This document shows positions 52,264 to 60,780 of a DNA stretch of 64,000 bases, one piece after another. Each line of letters starts with the position of its first letter. Position 1 is the first letter of the stretch. A program made the position numbers and the translations under genes. This DNA is from Streptomyces sp. AC550_RSS872. GTDB taxonomy: Bacteria > Actinomycetota > Actinomycetes > Streptomycetales > Streptomycetaceae. The notes beneath the pieces are model-generated. The model did no database searches. It saw only the letters and a list, made by a program, of their open reading frames with translations, and had not been told where the DNA came from. The stretch lies in contig NZ_JAGMUL010000028.1 of NCBI RefSeq assembly GCF_019049285.1, positions 163,664 through 227,663 on the forward strand, given 5' to 3'.

Positions 52264-53664
52264 ATGACGGACCTGACCGAACTGACCGCCGTACAACTCC
52301 TCGACGGCTACCGACAGGGGGAGTTCAGCCCAGTCGACGCCGCCCGCGCCGCCCTGGAACGGGCCGAACGGATCCAGCCGGAGGTCAACGCCTTCGTACG
52401 CCTCACCACCGACGCGGCCCTCGCGCAGGCCGAGCAGTCGGCCGAGCGGTGGCGGCGCGGTGAACCGGCCGGGCTGCTCGACGGCGTTCCGGTCACCGTG
52501 AAGGACATCCTGCTGATGCGGGGCGGACCGACGCTGAAGGGCTCGAAGACCGTCTCGGAGAGCGGCCGTTGGGACGAGGACGCGCCCTCCGTGGCCCGGC
52601 TGCGCGCGCACGGTGCCGTGTTCCTCGGCAAGACGACGACGCCCGAGTTCGGCTGGAAGGGCGTCACCGACTCGCCCCTGGCCGGCGTCACCCGCAACCC
52701 GTACGACCCGACCCGCACCGCGGGTGGCTCCAGTGGCGGGGCGGGGGCGGCGGTGGCGCTCGGCGCGGGGCCGCTGGCGCTCGGCACGGACGGCGGCGGG
52801 AGTGTGCGGATCCCGGCTGCCTTCTGCGGCATCTTCGGCCTGAAACCGACGTACGGCCGTGTCCCGTTGTACCCGGCGAGCGCCTTCGGCACGCTGGCGC
52901 ACGTCGGCCCGATGACCCGTGACGCCGCCGACGCGGCCCTGCTCCTGGACGTCATCGGCACCCCGGACTCCCGCGACTGGTCGGCGCTGCCGTCGGCGCC
53001 GGGCTCCTTCGCTGCGGGCCTGACCGGCGGGGTACACGGTCTGCGCGTCGCCTACTCGCCCTCCTTCGGCGGCCAGGTGGCCGTGCGTCCGGCGGTCGCG
53101 GCGGCGGTGCGGCGGGCGGTGGAGCGGCTGGCGGGGCTGGGGGCGTACGTCGAGGAGACCGACCCCGACTTCACCGACCCGGTGGACGCCTTCCACACCC
53201 TGTGGTTCACGGGGGCGGCCCGGGTGACCCAGCATCTCGGGCCGGATCAGCGGGAGTTGCTCGACCCGGGGCTGCGGGAGATCTGCGAGGCCGGCGCCCG
53301 CCGCACCGCCCTCGACTATCTGGCGGCCGTCGACGTGCGTATGGAACTCGGCCGCCGTATGGGCCGCTTCCACGACACCTACGACCTCCTCGTCACCCCG
53401 ACCCTCCCACTCACCGCCTTCGAGGCGGGCGCCGAGGTCCCGAAGGGCTCGGGGCATCGCCGGTGGACCGGCTGGACGCCGTTCACGTACCCCTTCAACC
53501 TGACCCAGCAGCCGGCGGCCACCGTCCCCGTCGGCACCGACGGGGACGGCCTGCCGATCGGCCTCCAGCTCGTGGCCGCCCGGCACCGGGACGATCTCGT
53601 CCTGCGGGCGGCGCACACGCTCTACGAGGCCGGGGTCGCCGGGCTCACGCCCGCCGGAAACTGA
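52264..53664 (+). CDS. Amidase-signature family hydrolase
   Basis: A 466-aa amidase with the Ser-cisSer-Lys catalytic set: Lys80 (V-T-V-K-D), Ser156/157 (G-G-S-S-G-G) and nucleophile Ser180 (G-G-G-S-V-R-I-P). It hydrolyses a carboxamide; substrate unknown. GGAGGG precedes the ATG by 7 bp. Its stop overlaps the convergent DUF3830 gene by 20 bp. The neighbours suggest a pathway handling a nitrogenous acid: hydroxyacid dehydrogenase, isomerases and an amino-acid-type importer. Confidence 0.9.
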   Translation: MTDLTELTAVQLLDGYRQGEFSPVDAARAALERAERIQPEVNAFVRLTTDAALAQAEQSAERWRRGEPAGLLDGVPVTVKDILLMRGGPTLKGSKTVSESGRWDEDAPSVARLRAHGAVFLGKTTTPEFGWKGVTDSPLAGVTRNPYDPTRTAGGSSGGAGAAVALGAGPLALGTDGGGSVRIPAAFCGIFGLKPTYGRVPLYPASAFGTLAHVGPMTRDAADAALLLDVIGTPDSRDWSALPSAPGSFAAGLTGGVHGLRVAYSPSFGGQVAVRPAVAAAVRRAVERLAGLGAYVEETDPDFTDPVDAFHTLWFTGAARVTQHLGPDQRELLDPGLREICEAGARRTALDYLAAVDVRMELGRRMGRFHDTYDLLVTPTLPLTAFEAGAEVPKGSGHRRWTGWTPFTYPFNLTQQPAATVPVGTDGDGLPIGLQLVAARHRDDLVLRAAHTLYEAGVAGLTPAGN

Positions 53665-54139
53665 GGGACTCCCCCAGCGCCCCGGACCGCCACAGGTCGT
53701 TGCAGCCCTGGGCCATCTCCTCCAGTCCCGCCACGACCTGGCCCCAGACGATGCCGGGCACCCAGCCCACGTCGCCGTTCATGAGCAGGTTGTTGCGCTC
53801 GTAGAACAGGGCCAGGTCGACCACCGTCGTGCCGGGGCGGACCTCACGGTCGTAGCCGTAGGACTTCGTGCCCAGTTCCGTTCCGGCGAAGGCGAAATAG
53901 CACAGATCGCCCGGGATGGGGGTGACGGTCGGGTTTTCCAGGGGCGGCTCCGTTTCCGCGAAGGGCGGGAAGAGGGCGTAGATCTCGTTGCGGGCGTATT
54001 TCGCGTGGTAGACGTCGCCGGTGAGGGGCAGGGCGTCCCAGACGGCCGCGCAGGTGATGGGGGCGCGATCGTCCAGGAGTTTGGCCGTGCAGCGGATGCC
54101 CCGCTTGACCAGCGACACCTCGATGAACCGTTCAGTCAT
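53645..54139 (-). CDS. DUF3830 family protein
   Basis: A 164-aa soluble protein of the DUF3830 (cyclophilin-like fold) family. Visible features are W-D-A-L-P-L-T-G-D-V-Y-H-A-K-Y-A-R-N-E-I-Y near residues 33-53 and P-I-P-G-D-L-C-Y-F near residue 75. The function is unknown, but family members sit beside racemase/amidase/ABC-transporter sets. The ATG at 54139 is chosen over a long Arg/Pro-rich upstream extension that overlaps the divergent transporter gene. Only 47 bp separate it from that gene. Confidence 0.85.
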   Translation of the reverse strand: MTERFIEVSLVKRGIRCTAKLLDDRAPITCAAVWDALPLTGDVYHAKYARNEIYALFPPFAETEPPLENPTVTPIPGDLCYFAFAGTELGTKSYGYDREVRPGTTVVDLALFYERNNLLMNGDVGWVPGIVWGQVVAGLEEMAQGCNDLWRSGALGESLSFRRA

Positions 54140-54186
54140 GCAGTCCACTGTGCATACATCGCATCGTCTCGGGTAGCCGCGCCGCC

Positions 54187-55116
54187 ATGGCTCCACCACT
54201 GGAACATGTCGAAACACATGTCGGACACAGATCGGGAACCCCCACACGCCGGTCGCTGCTCGCGGGGGTGGCGGCGCTCGGCGCGCTGGGCGCGGCCGGC
54301 TGCTCACGCGTGGCCACGGCCTCCACGAAGGAGGGCGGCGGACTGCTCGAGCGGCTGCGGGCCGCCGGCGTCGTACGGCTCGGGATCGCGGGCGAGATTC
54401 CCTTCGGGTACATCGACACCGACGGTGAACTCACCGGTGAGGCACCCGAACTGGCCAGGGTCATCTTCAAGCGGCTCGGCGTGGACCGGGTGCAGCCCGT
54501 GCCCACCGAGTTCGGGTCGCTGATCCCCGGGCTGCGCTCGCAGCAGTTCGACGTCGTCGCCGCCGGGATGTACGTCAATCCCGAGCGCTGTGAGCAGGTC
54601 ATCTTCTCCGACCCCGACTATCAGATGCTCGACTCCTTCATCGTGCGCAAGGGGAACCCGAAGGGGCTGCACGACTACAAGGACGTCGTCGAGAAGAAGG
54701 CCAGGTTCGCCACCGGGACCGGCTATGCCGAGATCGGGTACGCCGTCGAGGCGGGGTACAAGGAGAGCGACATCCTCATCGTCCCGGACCAGGTCGCGGG
54801 GCTGAACGCCGTGGAGGCGGGGCGCGTCGACGTCTTCGCCGGTACGGCGCTGACCACCCGTGAGGTCGTCAAGAAGTCGGCCAAGGCGGAGGCCACCAAG
54901 GCCTTCGCGCCCCTCGTCGGCGGCAAACCGCACGTCGACGGCGGCGCGTTCGCGTTCCGGTCGGCCGAGACCGCGCTGCGGGACGCCTTCAACGTCGAGC
55001 TGCGCAAGCTGAAGAAGAGCGGCGAGCTGTTCCGCATCCTCAAGCCGTTCGGCTTCACCGAGGCCGAGATGACCGACCTCACCGCCAAGGAGCTGTGCGG
55101 AGGAGGGACGGGCTGA
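54187..55116 (+). CDS. Polar amino-acid/ectoine-type ABC transporter binding lipoprotein (EhuB-like)
   Basis: A 309-aa family 3 solute-binding protein. The signal combines a Tat-like T-R-R-S-L-L (20-25) with a lipobox G-A-A-G-C (Cys39). The mature domain has L-R-x-A-G-V-V-R-L-G-I-A and G-E-x-P-x-x-A-R, the form Streptomyces genomes call EhuB (ectoine/hydroxyectoine binding). Ectoine specificity is not proven here because no ectoine-degrading gene is in the window. First gene of the importer operon; stop overlaps the first permease start by one base. Confidence 0.83.
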   Translation: MAPPLEHVETHVGHRSGTPTRRSLLAGVAALGALGAAGCSRVATASTKEGGGLLERLRAAGVVRLGIAGEIPFGYIDTDGELTGEAPELARVIFKRLGVDRVQPVPTEFGSLIPGLRSQQFDVVAAGMYVNPERCEQVIFSDPDYQMLDSFIVRKGNPKGLHDYKDVVEKKARFATGTGYAEIGYAVEAGYKESDILIVPDQVAGLNAVEAGRVDVFAGTALTTREVVKKSAKAEATKAFAPLVGGKPHVDGGAFAFRSAETALRDAFNVELRKLKKSGELFRILKPFGFTEAEMTDLTAKELCGGGTG

Positions 55117-55865
55117 TGACCTCGGGACTCTGGGAACTCGTACTCAAAGGGATATGGGTCACCGTCCAGCTGCTGGTCCTGAGCGGACTGGTGGCCACGG
55201 CGGTCGCCTTCGGGGTCGGCATGGCCCGCACCCACCGGCTGTGGATCGTCCGCTTCCTCGCGGGCGTCTACACCGAGGTGTTCCGCGGGACCTCCGCCCT
55301 GATCATGATCTTCTGGGTGTTCTTCGTGCTGCCGGTCGCGTTCGGCTGGCAGCTGGTCCCGCTGTGGGCCGGCACCCTCGCGCTCGGACTGACCTACGGG
55401 GCGTACGGCGCCGAGATCGTGCGCGGCGCCCTCAACTCGGTGGACCCGGCGCAGCGGGAGGGCGGCATCGCCCTCAGCTTCACGCCGTGGCAGCGGATGC
55501 GGCTGATCCTGCTGCCGCAGGCGGTGCCGGAGATGATCCCCTCCTTCACCAACCTGCTGGTGGAGCTGCTCAAGGGCACCGCGCTGGTGTCCGTCATGGG
55601 CATGGGCGACCTGGCCTTCAGCGCCAACCTGGTGCGCCTCGCCCTCCAGGAGAGCGCGGAGATCTACACGTACGTCCTGCTGATCTACTTCGTCATCGCC
55701 TTCCTGCTCACGCGCGGCATGCGCGGACTGGAACGCAGGCTCAAGGCCGGTGTCGGCAAGGAGGCCGGGCGTACGCCCGACCAGGAGCTGCACCGTCCTG
55801 AGACGACGGGTGTGGGTGCGGCGGGTTCGCTCGGCGGCTTGGGCGCGGGAGGTGCTTCGTCATGA
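55116..55865 (+). CDS. Amino-acid ABC transporter permease (EhuC-like)
   Basis: A 249-aa permease of the His/Glu/Gln/Arg/opine family. The HisMQ-type EAA region is visible as Q-R-E-G-G-I-A-L-S-F-T-P-W-Q. Five helices are apparent. A polar, Gly-rich tail of about 30 residues extends past the last helix. The ATG at 55116 is preceded by GGAGGAGGG and overlaps the binding-protein stop (TGATG). The ATGA at 55862 couples it to the next permease. Confidence 0.87.
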   Translation: MTSGLWELVLKGIWVTVQLLVLSGLVATAVAFGVGMARTHRLWIVRFLAGVYTEVFRGTSALIMIFWVFFVLPVAFGWQLVPLWAGTLALGLTYGAYGAEIVRGALNSVDPAQREGGIALSFTPWQRMRLILLPQAVPEMIPSFTNLLVELLKGTALVSVMGMGDLAFSANLVRLALQESAEIYTYVLLIYFVIAFLLTRGMRGLERRLKAGVGKEAGRTPDQELHRPETTGVGAAGSLGGLGAGGASS

Positions 55866-56512
55866 CCTGGGACTGGGGCGCTGTCGCCGACTTCATGCCG
55901 AAGTTCTGGGACGGACTGCTGCTCACGTTGCAGATCCTGGCCCTCGGCTCGCTGATCTCGTTCGCGCTGGGTCTGGTGTGGGCGCTGCTGATGCGTACGC
56001 CGACCCGCTGGGTGCGCTGGCCGGTCGGGGCGGTCACGGAGTTCATCCGCAACACGCCGCTGCTGGTACAGCTGTTCTTCCTCTTCTACGTGCTGCCCGA
56101 GTGGGGCGTCACGGCCTCGGCGCTGACCACCGGTGTCTTCGCGATCGGGCTGCACTACTCGACGTACACGATGCAGGTCTACCGGGCCGGCATCGAGGCG
56201 GTGCCGGCCGGTCAGTGGGAGGCCGCGACGGCACTGAACCTGCCGGTCGCGAGGACCTGGCGGGTGGTGATCCTGCCGCAGGCGATCCGCCGGGTCGTCC
56301 CGGCCCTCGGCAACTACGTCATCGCGATGCTCAAGGACACCCCGATCCTGATGACGATCACGGTCATGGAGATGCTCGGCACGGCACGGCTGTTCGCGCA
56401 GCAGAACTTCCAGTTCACCGAGCCCCTGACGGTCATCGGTGTGGCCTTCATCCTCATCGCCTATCCGGCCTCCCTTCTCGTACGATCCCTGGAGCGACGC
56501 CTTGTCCGCTGA
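55862..56512 (+). CDS. Amino-acid ABC transporter permease (EhuD-like)
   Basis: A 216-aa permease of the same family as the previous gene. F-I-R-N-T-P-L-L-V-Q-L-F-F is the conserved loop, and Q-W-E-A-A-T-A-L-N-L is the EAA motif. Five helices. Pairs with the preceding permease as a heterodimer. Its end overlaps the likely TTG start of the ATPase gene by 11 bp. Confidence 0.9.
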   Translation: MTWDWGAVADFMPKFWDGLLLTLQILALGSLISFALGLVWALLMRTPTRWVRWPVGAVTEFIRNTPLLVQLFFLFYVLPEWGVTASALTTGVFAIGLHYSTYTMQVYRAGIEAVPAGQWEAATALNLPVARTWRVVILPQAIRRVVPALGNYVIAMLKDTPILMTITVMEMLGTARLFAQQNFQFTEPLTVIGVAFILIAYPASLLVRSLERRLVR

Positions 56513-57299
56513 CACCCCTCTGATGAAAGATCCCGACGCGAGCGCCAACCCGCCGGTGGACGGCACCGAGCTGATCCGGTTCGAGCAGGTCACCAAGCGG
56601 TTCGGGGCGAACACGGTCCTCGACCACCTCGACTTCTCCGTGAACTCCGGCAAGCACGTCACCCTGATCGGCCCGTCCGGCTCCGGCAAGACGACGATCC
56701 TGCGGCTGCTGATGACCCTGCTCAAGCCGGACGAGGGCACGATCACGGTCGCCGGAGACAAGCTCTTCCCGGCTCCGGAGAAGAGGATCCGCGAGGTCCG
56801 CAAGAACATCGGGATGGTGTTCCAGCAGTTCAACCTGTTCCCGAACATGTCGGTGCTGCGCAACATCACCGAGGCCCCGGTCACCGTTCTCGGACTGTCC
56901 AAGGACGAGGCGGAGGTGCGCGCCCGTGAGCTGCTGGAGATGGTGGGCCTCGCCGACAAGTGCGACGCCCGCCCGACCCAGCTGTCCGGCGGCCAGCAGC
57001 AGCGGGTCGCGATCGCGCGGGCGCTGGCCATGCGGCCGCAGGTGCTGCTGCTCGACGAGGTGACCTCGGCGCTGGACCCGGAGCTGGTCGCGGGCGTCCT
57101 CGACGTCCTCCGTGACATCGCCCGTAGCACCGACATCACGATGCTCTGCGTGACCCACGAGATGAATTTCGCCCGGGACATCTCGGACCAGGTCCTGATG
57201 TTCGACTCCGGCCGGGTCATCGAGGCGGGCAGCCCGGAGAAGATGTTCAACGACCCCGAGAACGACCGCACCCGGGAGTTTCTCAGCGCTGTGCTGTGA
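56502..57299 (+). CDS. Amino-acid ABC transporter ATPase (EhuA-like)
   Basis: A 265-aa ABC ATPase. Walker A is G-P-S-G-S-G-K-T-T, Q loop V-F-Q-Q-F-N-L-F, signature L-S-G-G-Q-Q-Q-R-V, Walker B V-L-L-L-D-E-V and switch H in C-V-T-H-E-M. The TTG at 56502 is chosen because GGAG lies 7 bp upstream, while the ATG at 56523 has no SD; the difference is seven residues. It completes the importer (binding protein, two permeases, ATPase). Confidence 0.9.
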   Translation: MSADTPLMKDPDASANPPVDGTELIRFEQVTKRFGANTVLDHLDFSVNSGKHVTLIGPSGSGKTTILRLLMTLLKPDEGTITVAGDKLFPAPEKRIREVRKNIGMVFQQFNLFPNMSVLRNITEAPVTVLGLSKDEAEVRARELLEMVGLADKCDARPTQLSGGQQQRVAIARALAMRPQVLLLDEVTSALDPELVAGVLDVLRDIARSTDITMLCVTHEMNFARDISDQVLMFDSGRVIEAGSPEKMFNDPENDRTREFLSAVL

Positions 57300-57475
57300 G
57301 TCTGTGCCGGGCGCATGACCTCGGCATATGCCAGAGTGCGGTGCCGCAGTTGAGGGCGTCGCAATCTCGTCAACAAGCGCTCACTACCAGCCTCTTGCCC
57401 GTTATCGTGAAGGAGATTGGCTGACCCGAACCGAACCCTGACCATGAGAAGCGACGTGCGACCGCAGGGGGAACC

Positions 57476-58234
57476 GTGGCGCTCCAGCACGAGCCGACGA
57501 CGCCGCACCACTCGGCCCAGGACGCCCTGCGCGTCCTGGAGACCGTGGCACGGCACAGCACCGGAGTCACCGACACCGAACTCGCCCGGCACACGGGCAT
57601 CGGACCGGAGCGTCTGACCAGCCTCCTGCTGATGCTGCGCCGCGAGGGCTACGTAGAGCAGGTCGGCGACGGCGCGTATGTGACGGGCGCCGCGCTGACC
57701 CGCCTCGGTTCCGCCCGGGGCCGCGAGCAGGCCCTGCGGGAGAACCTCCAGCGCGCCCTGGACCGGCTGCGCGACTCGGTCGGGGCCGCCGTCTACATCA
57801 GCCGGTACGTCGACGGCGAGATCAGGATCGACCAGTTCGCCGCAGGTCCGGCCACCCCCGTGGTCCACGAGTGGGTCGACTTCCGCTACTCCGCCCACGC
57901 CACCGCGATCGGCAAGAGCCTGCTCGGCCAGCTCGACCACAACGGCCGACGCGATCACCTCTCCCGCCACAAGATGGCCCGTCTCACCTCGCGCACGATC
58001 ACCAGCGACCGGGTCCTGCTCTCCCGCCTGGAGTCCCAGCCGCCGACGGTCCCCCACCTCGACCTCCAGGAGTACGCGGTGGGCACGGTGTGCGCGGCCG
58101 TCCCGATCACGGCCGGCTCCTCGGTGGGCTGCCTCGCCCTGTCCCTCCCGGTCGAGCACGCCCACCGGCTGCGCCAGGCGGCGGACGCGCTGAACCGGAA
58201 CGCGGCGCCGGTGCTGCTGTCGCTGGCGATCTAG
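57476..58234 (+). CDS. IclR-family regulator
   Basis: A 252-aa IclR-type regulator. N-terminal winged helix-turn-helix (about 12-70: A-L-R-V-L-E-T-V-A, T-D-T-E-L-A-R-H-T-G-I) and C-terminal IclR effector domain (about 85-250; H-A-T-A-I-G-K-S-L-L-G is the signature). The GTG follows GGGGGAA. It lies 176 bp after the importer operon on the same strand and is the likely local regulator of the isomerase/amidase/transport genes; ligand unknown. Confidence 0.88.
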   Translation: MALQHEPTTPHHSAQDALRVLETVARHSTGVTDTELARHTGIGPERLTSLLLMLRREGYVEQVGDGAYVTGAALTRLGSARGREQALRENLQRALDRLRDSVGAAVYISRYVDGEIRIDQFAAGPATPVVHEWVDFRYSAHATAIGKSLLGQLDHNGRRDHLSRHKMARLTSRTITSDRVLLSRLESQPPTVPHLDLQEYAVGTVCAAVPITAGSSVGCLALSLPVEHAHRLRQAADALNRNAAPVLLSLAI

Positions 58235-58332
58235 CACCCCTCCGGGGTGGTCAGAAGCACCCCTCGGGACCAGGTAGTATTTTCTTCGTCGCCAGCCGCG
58301 AGAGCACAGTGAACGCGGTCGGCGAGAGTCAT

Positions 58333-58406
58333 GCGCCGCTAGCTCAGTTGGTTAGAGCAGCTGACTCTTAATCAGCGGGTCCGGGGTTCGAGTCCCTGGC
58401 GGCGCA
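58333..58406 (+). tRNA. tRNA-Lys (CTT), copy 2
   Basis: Identical over its full length to 44124-44197, with anticodon CTT in loop CTCTTAA. Its 3' half and following terminator are duplicated 134 bp downstream. Confidence 0.98.
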
Positions 58407-58452
58407 CCGGTGAAGGGCCTCTCGTGGGAGCGGGAGGCCCTTCCGCGTATGC
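58371..58452 (+). repeat. tRNA-Lys 3' half plus terminator, copy 1 of an 82-bp direct repeat
   Basis: Runs from the anticodon stem 3' strand through the T arm, acceptor and hairpin. It matches 58505-58586 at 81 of 82 bases. Confidence 0.95.
58412..58443 (+). terminator. Terminator of tRNA-Lys copy 2
   Basis: GAAGGGCCTC (58412-58421) pairs with GAGGCCCTTC (58434-58443), 12-nt loop. Duplicated at 58546-58577. Confidence 0.85.
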
Positions 58453-58504
58453 GGTCCAGCAGGAGCGGCTGGGGGTCCGGGGGTCACCCCCCGGGAGACA
58501 CAGC

Positions 58505-58586
58505 ATCAGCGGGTCCGGGGTTCGAGTCCCTGGCGGCGCACCGGTGAAGGGCCTCTCGTGGGAGCGGGAGGCCCTTCCGTGTATGC
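58505..58586 (+). repeat. Duplicated tRNA-Lys 3' half plus terminator, copy 2
   Basis: 81 of 82 bases match 58371-58452. No 5' tRNA half is present, so this is a tRNA relic. The 3' end of the acyl-CoA synthetase gene reads through it on the reverse strand. Confidence 0.95.
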
Positions 58587-60176
58587 CAGGACGTCCGCCT
58601 CGGTCATCCGCTGGTACGCCCGCTCCACGCTCGGCCGCCACCACACCGGCTCGGCGCACCGCAGCCCCTGCCGCCTGAGCCCCGCCCGATGGATCTTGTT
58701 CGTGGCGGTCACCGGCATCCGCTCCACCACCCGCACGAACCGGGGCGCCATCTTCGTCCCCAGATCCGGCTGGGCGAGCAGGAACCCGGCGAAGGCGACC
58801 GGATCGAACTCCCCCGCGATCGTCGCCATGACCTGGTCCCCGGTCACCGGATCCGGCACCGCGTACACGGCGACGGCCGCCGCGCCCTCGTAGCGGGCGA
58901 GGATGTTCTCGATCATCGCGGCGGACAGGTTCTCGCCGTCGACCCGGAGCCGGTCGTCGCCGCGCCCGGCGAAGTACAGATAGCCGTGGGCGTCCCGGCA
59001 GAACAGGTCCCCCGTCCAGTACCAGCCCTCCCGCCGCCGCTCGGCCTCCGCTTCGGGATTGCGCCAGTACCCCTCGAAGGGGTTCGGCCCGCGATTGACC
59101 AGTTCCCCTATCGCCCGATCCCCGTTCGCCAGTCGCCCGCCCGCGTCGAACACGGCCGGCGGACACTCCTCGCAGGTCTCCGGGTCGAGTACGACGAGCC
59201 CGGGCACTGCCCGCCCCACGGCCCCCGGCGGCGTCCCCGGCGACCACTGCACGGCGGCCCCGCCCTCGGACGAGCCGTACCCCTCCACCAGCCGCACCCC
59301 GAACCGCCGCTCGAAGGCCGCGGCGTCCACGGCCCCCGCCTCGGTGCCGAAGCCGAGCCGCAGCGGATTGTCCCGGTCGTCGGGGTGCGGCTCGGTGGCG
59401 AGGATGTACTGGATCGCCCGGCCGACGTAGGTGAAGTACGTCGCCCCGTACGCCCGTACGTCCGCCAGGAACCCGGACGCCGAGAAGCGGCGCCGCAGTG
59501 CCACGCCCGCCCCGGCCGCGAGCGCGGGGGCCCAGTCGGCGATCACCGCGTTGCCGTGGAACAGCGGCATGCAGATGTAGTGCACGCCGTCGGGGCGGAC
59601 GCGGAACTGGGAGACCAGGGAGCGGCCGGCGGCGGCCAGGCGGCCCTGGGTGCAGATCGCGGCCTTGGGGGCGCCGGTCGAGCCGGAGGTGAAGTAGAGC
59701 AGGAGCCGGTCGTGCGGGGTGGCGCGGGAGGGGTCGGGGCGGGCGTCGGCGTAGGAGGCGAGCAGGGCGTCGTACTCCTCGGAGTCGGCCGTCAGGAGAC
59801 GTACACCGGGCAGGTCGAGGCCGTCGAGGAGCGGTAGGTGCGCCCGCTCGGTGATCAGCACCCGGCACTCGGTGTGCAGGATGTCGCGGGCCAGCTCCGG
59901 GCCCCGGCGGGTGGGGTTGATGCCGGCGACGGCGGCTCCCGCGAGGGCGGCCGCGCTCAGCCAGAGCGGGTACTCGGGGGTGTTGTCGAGGAGAACGCCT
60001 ATGTGCGGCTCGGCGCCGGGTGGCAGGAGGTCGGTGAGCAGTGCCGCGCGGGCGGCGGCACCGGCGGCCACCTGGTGATGGGTGAGGGCGCGCCCCTCGA
60101 ACCACAGCCCCGTCCGGTGGTCGCCCCACCGGGCTGCCACGAGCTCCGCGACCGTGCGTGCCGTAGTGGACTCCAT
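58506..60176 (-). CDS. Long-chain-type acyl-CoA synthetase, C-terminus altered by tRNA duplication
   Basis: A 556-aa AMP-forming ligase. A3-type P-loop Y-F-T-S-G-S-T-G-A-P-K (about residues 165-175), A5 motif G-Y-G-S-S-E-G (about 289-295), A7 Y-W-T-G-D-L and A8 segment R-G-D-D-R-L-R-V-D-G-E-N are present, and the A10-like lysine region N-K-I-H-R is near 508. It activates a fatty or other carboxylic acid as CoA ester. The last 26 codons plus stop (58506-58586) are antisense to the duplicated tRNA-Lys/terminator, so the natural end was probably shortly before 58587. Catalytic parts are intact. Confidence 0.87.
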   Translation of the reverse strand: MESTTARTVAELVAARWGDHRTGLWFEGRALTHHQVAAGAAARAALLTDLLPPGAEPHIGVLLDNTPEYPLWLSAAALAGAAVAGINPTRRGPELARDILHTECRVLITERAHLPLLDGLDLPGVRLLTADSEEYDALLASYADARPDPSRATPHDRLLLYFTSGSTGAPKAAICTQGRLAAAGRSLVSQFRVRPDGVHYICMPLFHGNAVIADWAPALAAGAGVALRRRFSASGFLADVRAYGATYFTYVGRAIQYILATEPHPDDRDNPLRLGFGTEAGAVDAAAFERRFGVRLVEGYGSSEGGAAVQWSPGTPPGAVGRAVPGLVVLDPETCEECPPAVFDAGGRLANGDRAIGELVNRGPNPFEGYWRNPEAEAERRREGWYWTGDLFCRDAHGYLYFAGRGDDRLRVDGENLSAAMIENILARYEGAAAVAVYAVPDPVTGDQVMATIAGEFDPVAFAGFLLAQPDLGTKMAPRFVRVVERMPVTATNKIHRAGLRRQGLRCAEPVWWRPSVERAYQRMTEADVLAYTEGPPAPTRGPSPVRRQGLEPRTR

Positions 60177-60216
60177 GGCGGCGCACGGTAATTGACGTAG
60201 CGTCAGATGTGGAGCG

Positions 60217-60690
60217 CTACGGCTGTAGGAACTCGTCGGCGGTGGAGAACATCGCGTGCGTCGTTACCATGAAGGCGACGGCCGCGAGGATGAACGCACC
60301 GAGGAACGCCAGGATGCACCCCGTGCCCGCCGCGAGCTTCCCGGGCGCCGGAGGCTTGGCCGTGGCCTGCTGCGGGCGGTCCGCGACATAGTGAACGGTG
60401 ACGATGTCGCCCTCGACGATCGTCCCCGGCCCGCCCTCCTCCTCGAACCGGACACCGCGTCCGTCGCGCGTGGTGAACTCGTAGACGTGGTGCAGGGCCG
60501 TCCGCACCGAGCTGTCGCCGCCGCCTCTGGTCGTGGTGTACGTCCGCAGACAGCGAGCCTCGGCGGTCAGACCGCTGCTCCAGGCACGGCTGACCCGCAG
60601 GGAGCGTCGGATCACCGCGACCATGGCCAGCGAGACGATCGCGATCATGATGATGGGCACGATGTAGAAGAAGGAGGCGAAGGCTTCCAT
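60217..60690 (-). CDS. DUF3592-type membrane protein
   Basis: A 157-aa membrane protein with helices at about 5-27 and 125-147 enclosing a soluble beta-rich loop (V-Y-E-F-T-T-R-D-G-R-G-V and I-V-E-G-D-I-V-T-V-H-Y) that fits DUF3592. Function unknown. The ATG at 60690 has GGGGGA upstream; the longer frame adds an Arg-rich leader. Stands alone. Confidence 0.78.
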   Translation of the reverse strand: MEAFASFFYIVPIIMIAIVSLAMVAVIRRSLRVSRAWSSGLTAEARCLRTYTTTRGGGDSSVRTALHHVYEFTTRDGRGVRFEEEGGPGTIVEGDIVTVHYVADRPQQATAKPPAPGKLAAGTGCILAFLGAFILAAVAFMVTTHAMFSTADEFLQP

Positions 60691-60780
60691 GAGATCCCCC
60701 GAGGGCCGTGCACGGCCCTCGTTTCGGCCGGCGTGGGAGGAACCTACCCACGCCGACCTGGGCATTGACTCAAGAGAACC

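Noticed and set aside
54187..57299. Firm assignment as ectoine uptake genes ehuBCDA
   Set aside because: Family annotation alone; no ectoine-degradation gene lies in the window, so gene symbols were withheld.
58371..58586. attL/attR of an integrated element
   Set aside because: Only 52 bp separate the copies, with no integrase, excisionase or cargo; treated as a duplication relic.
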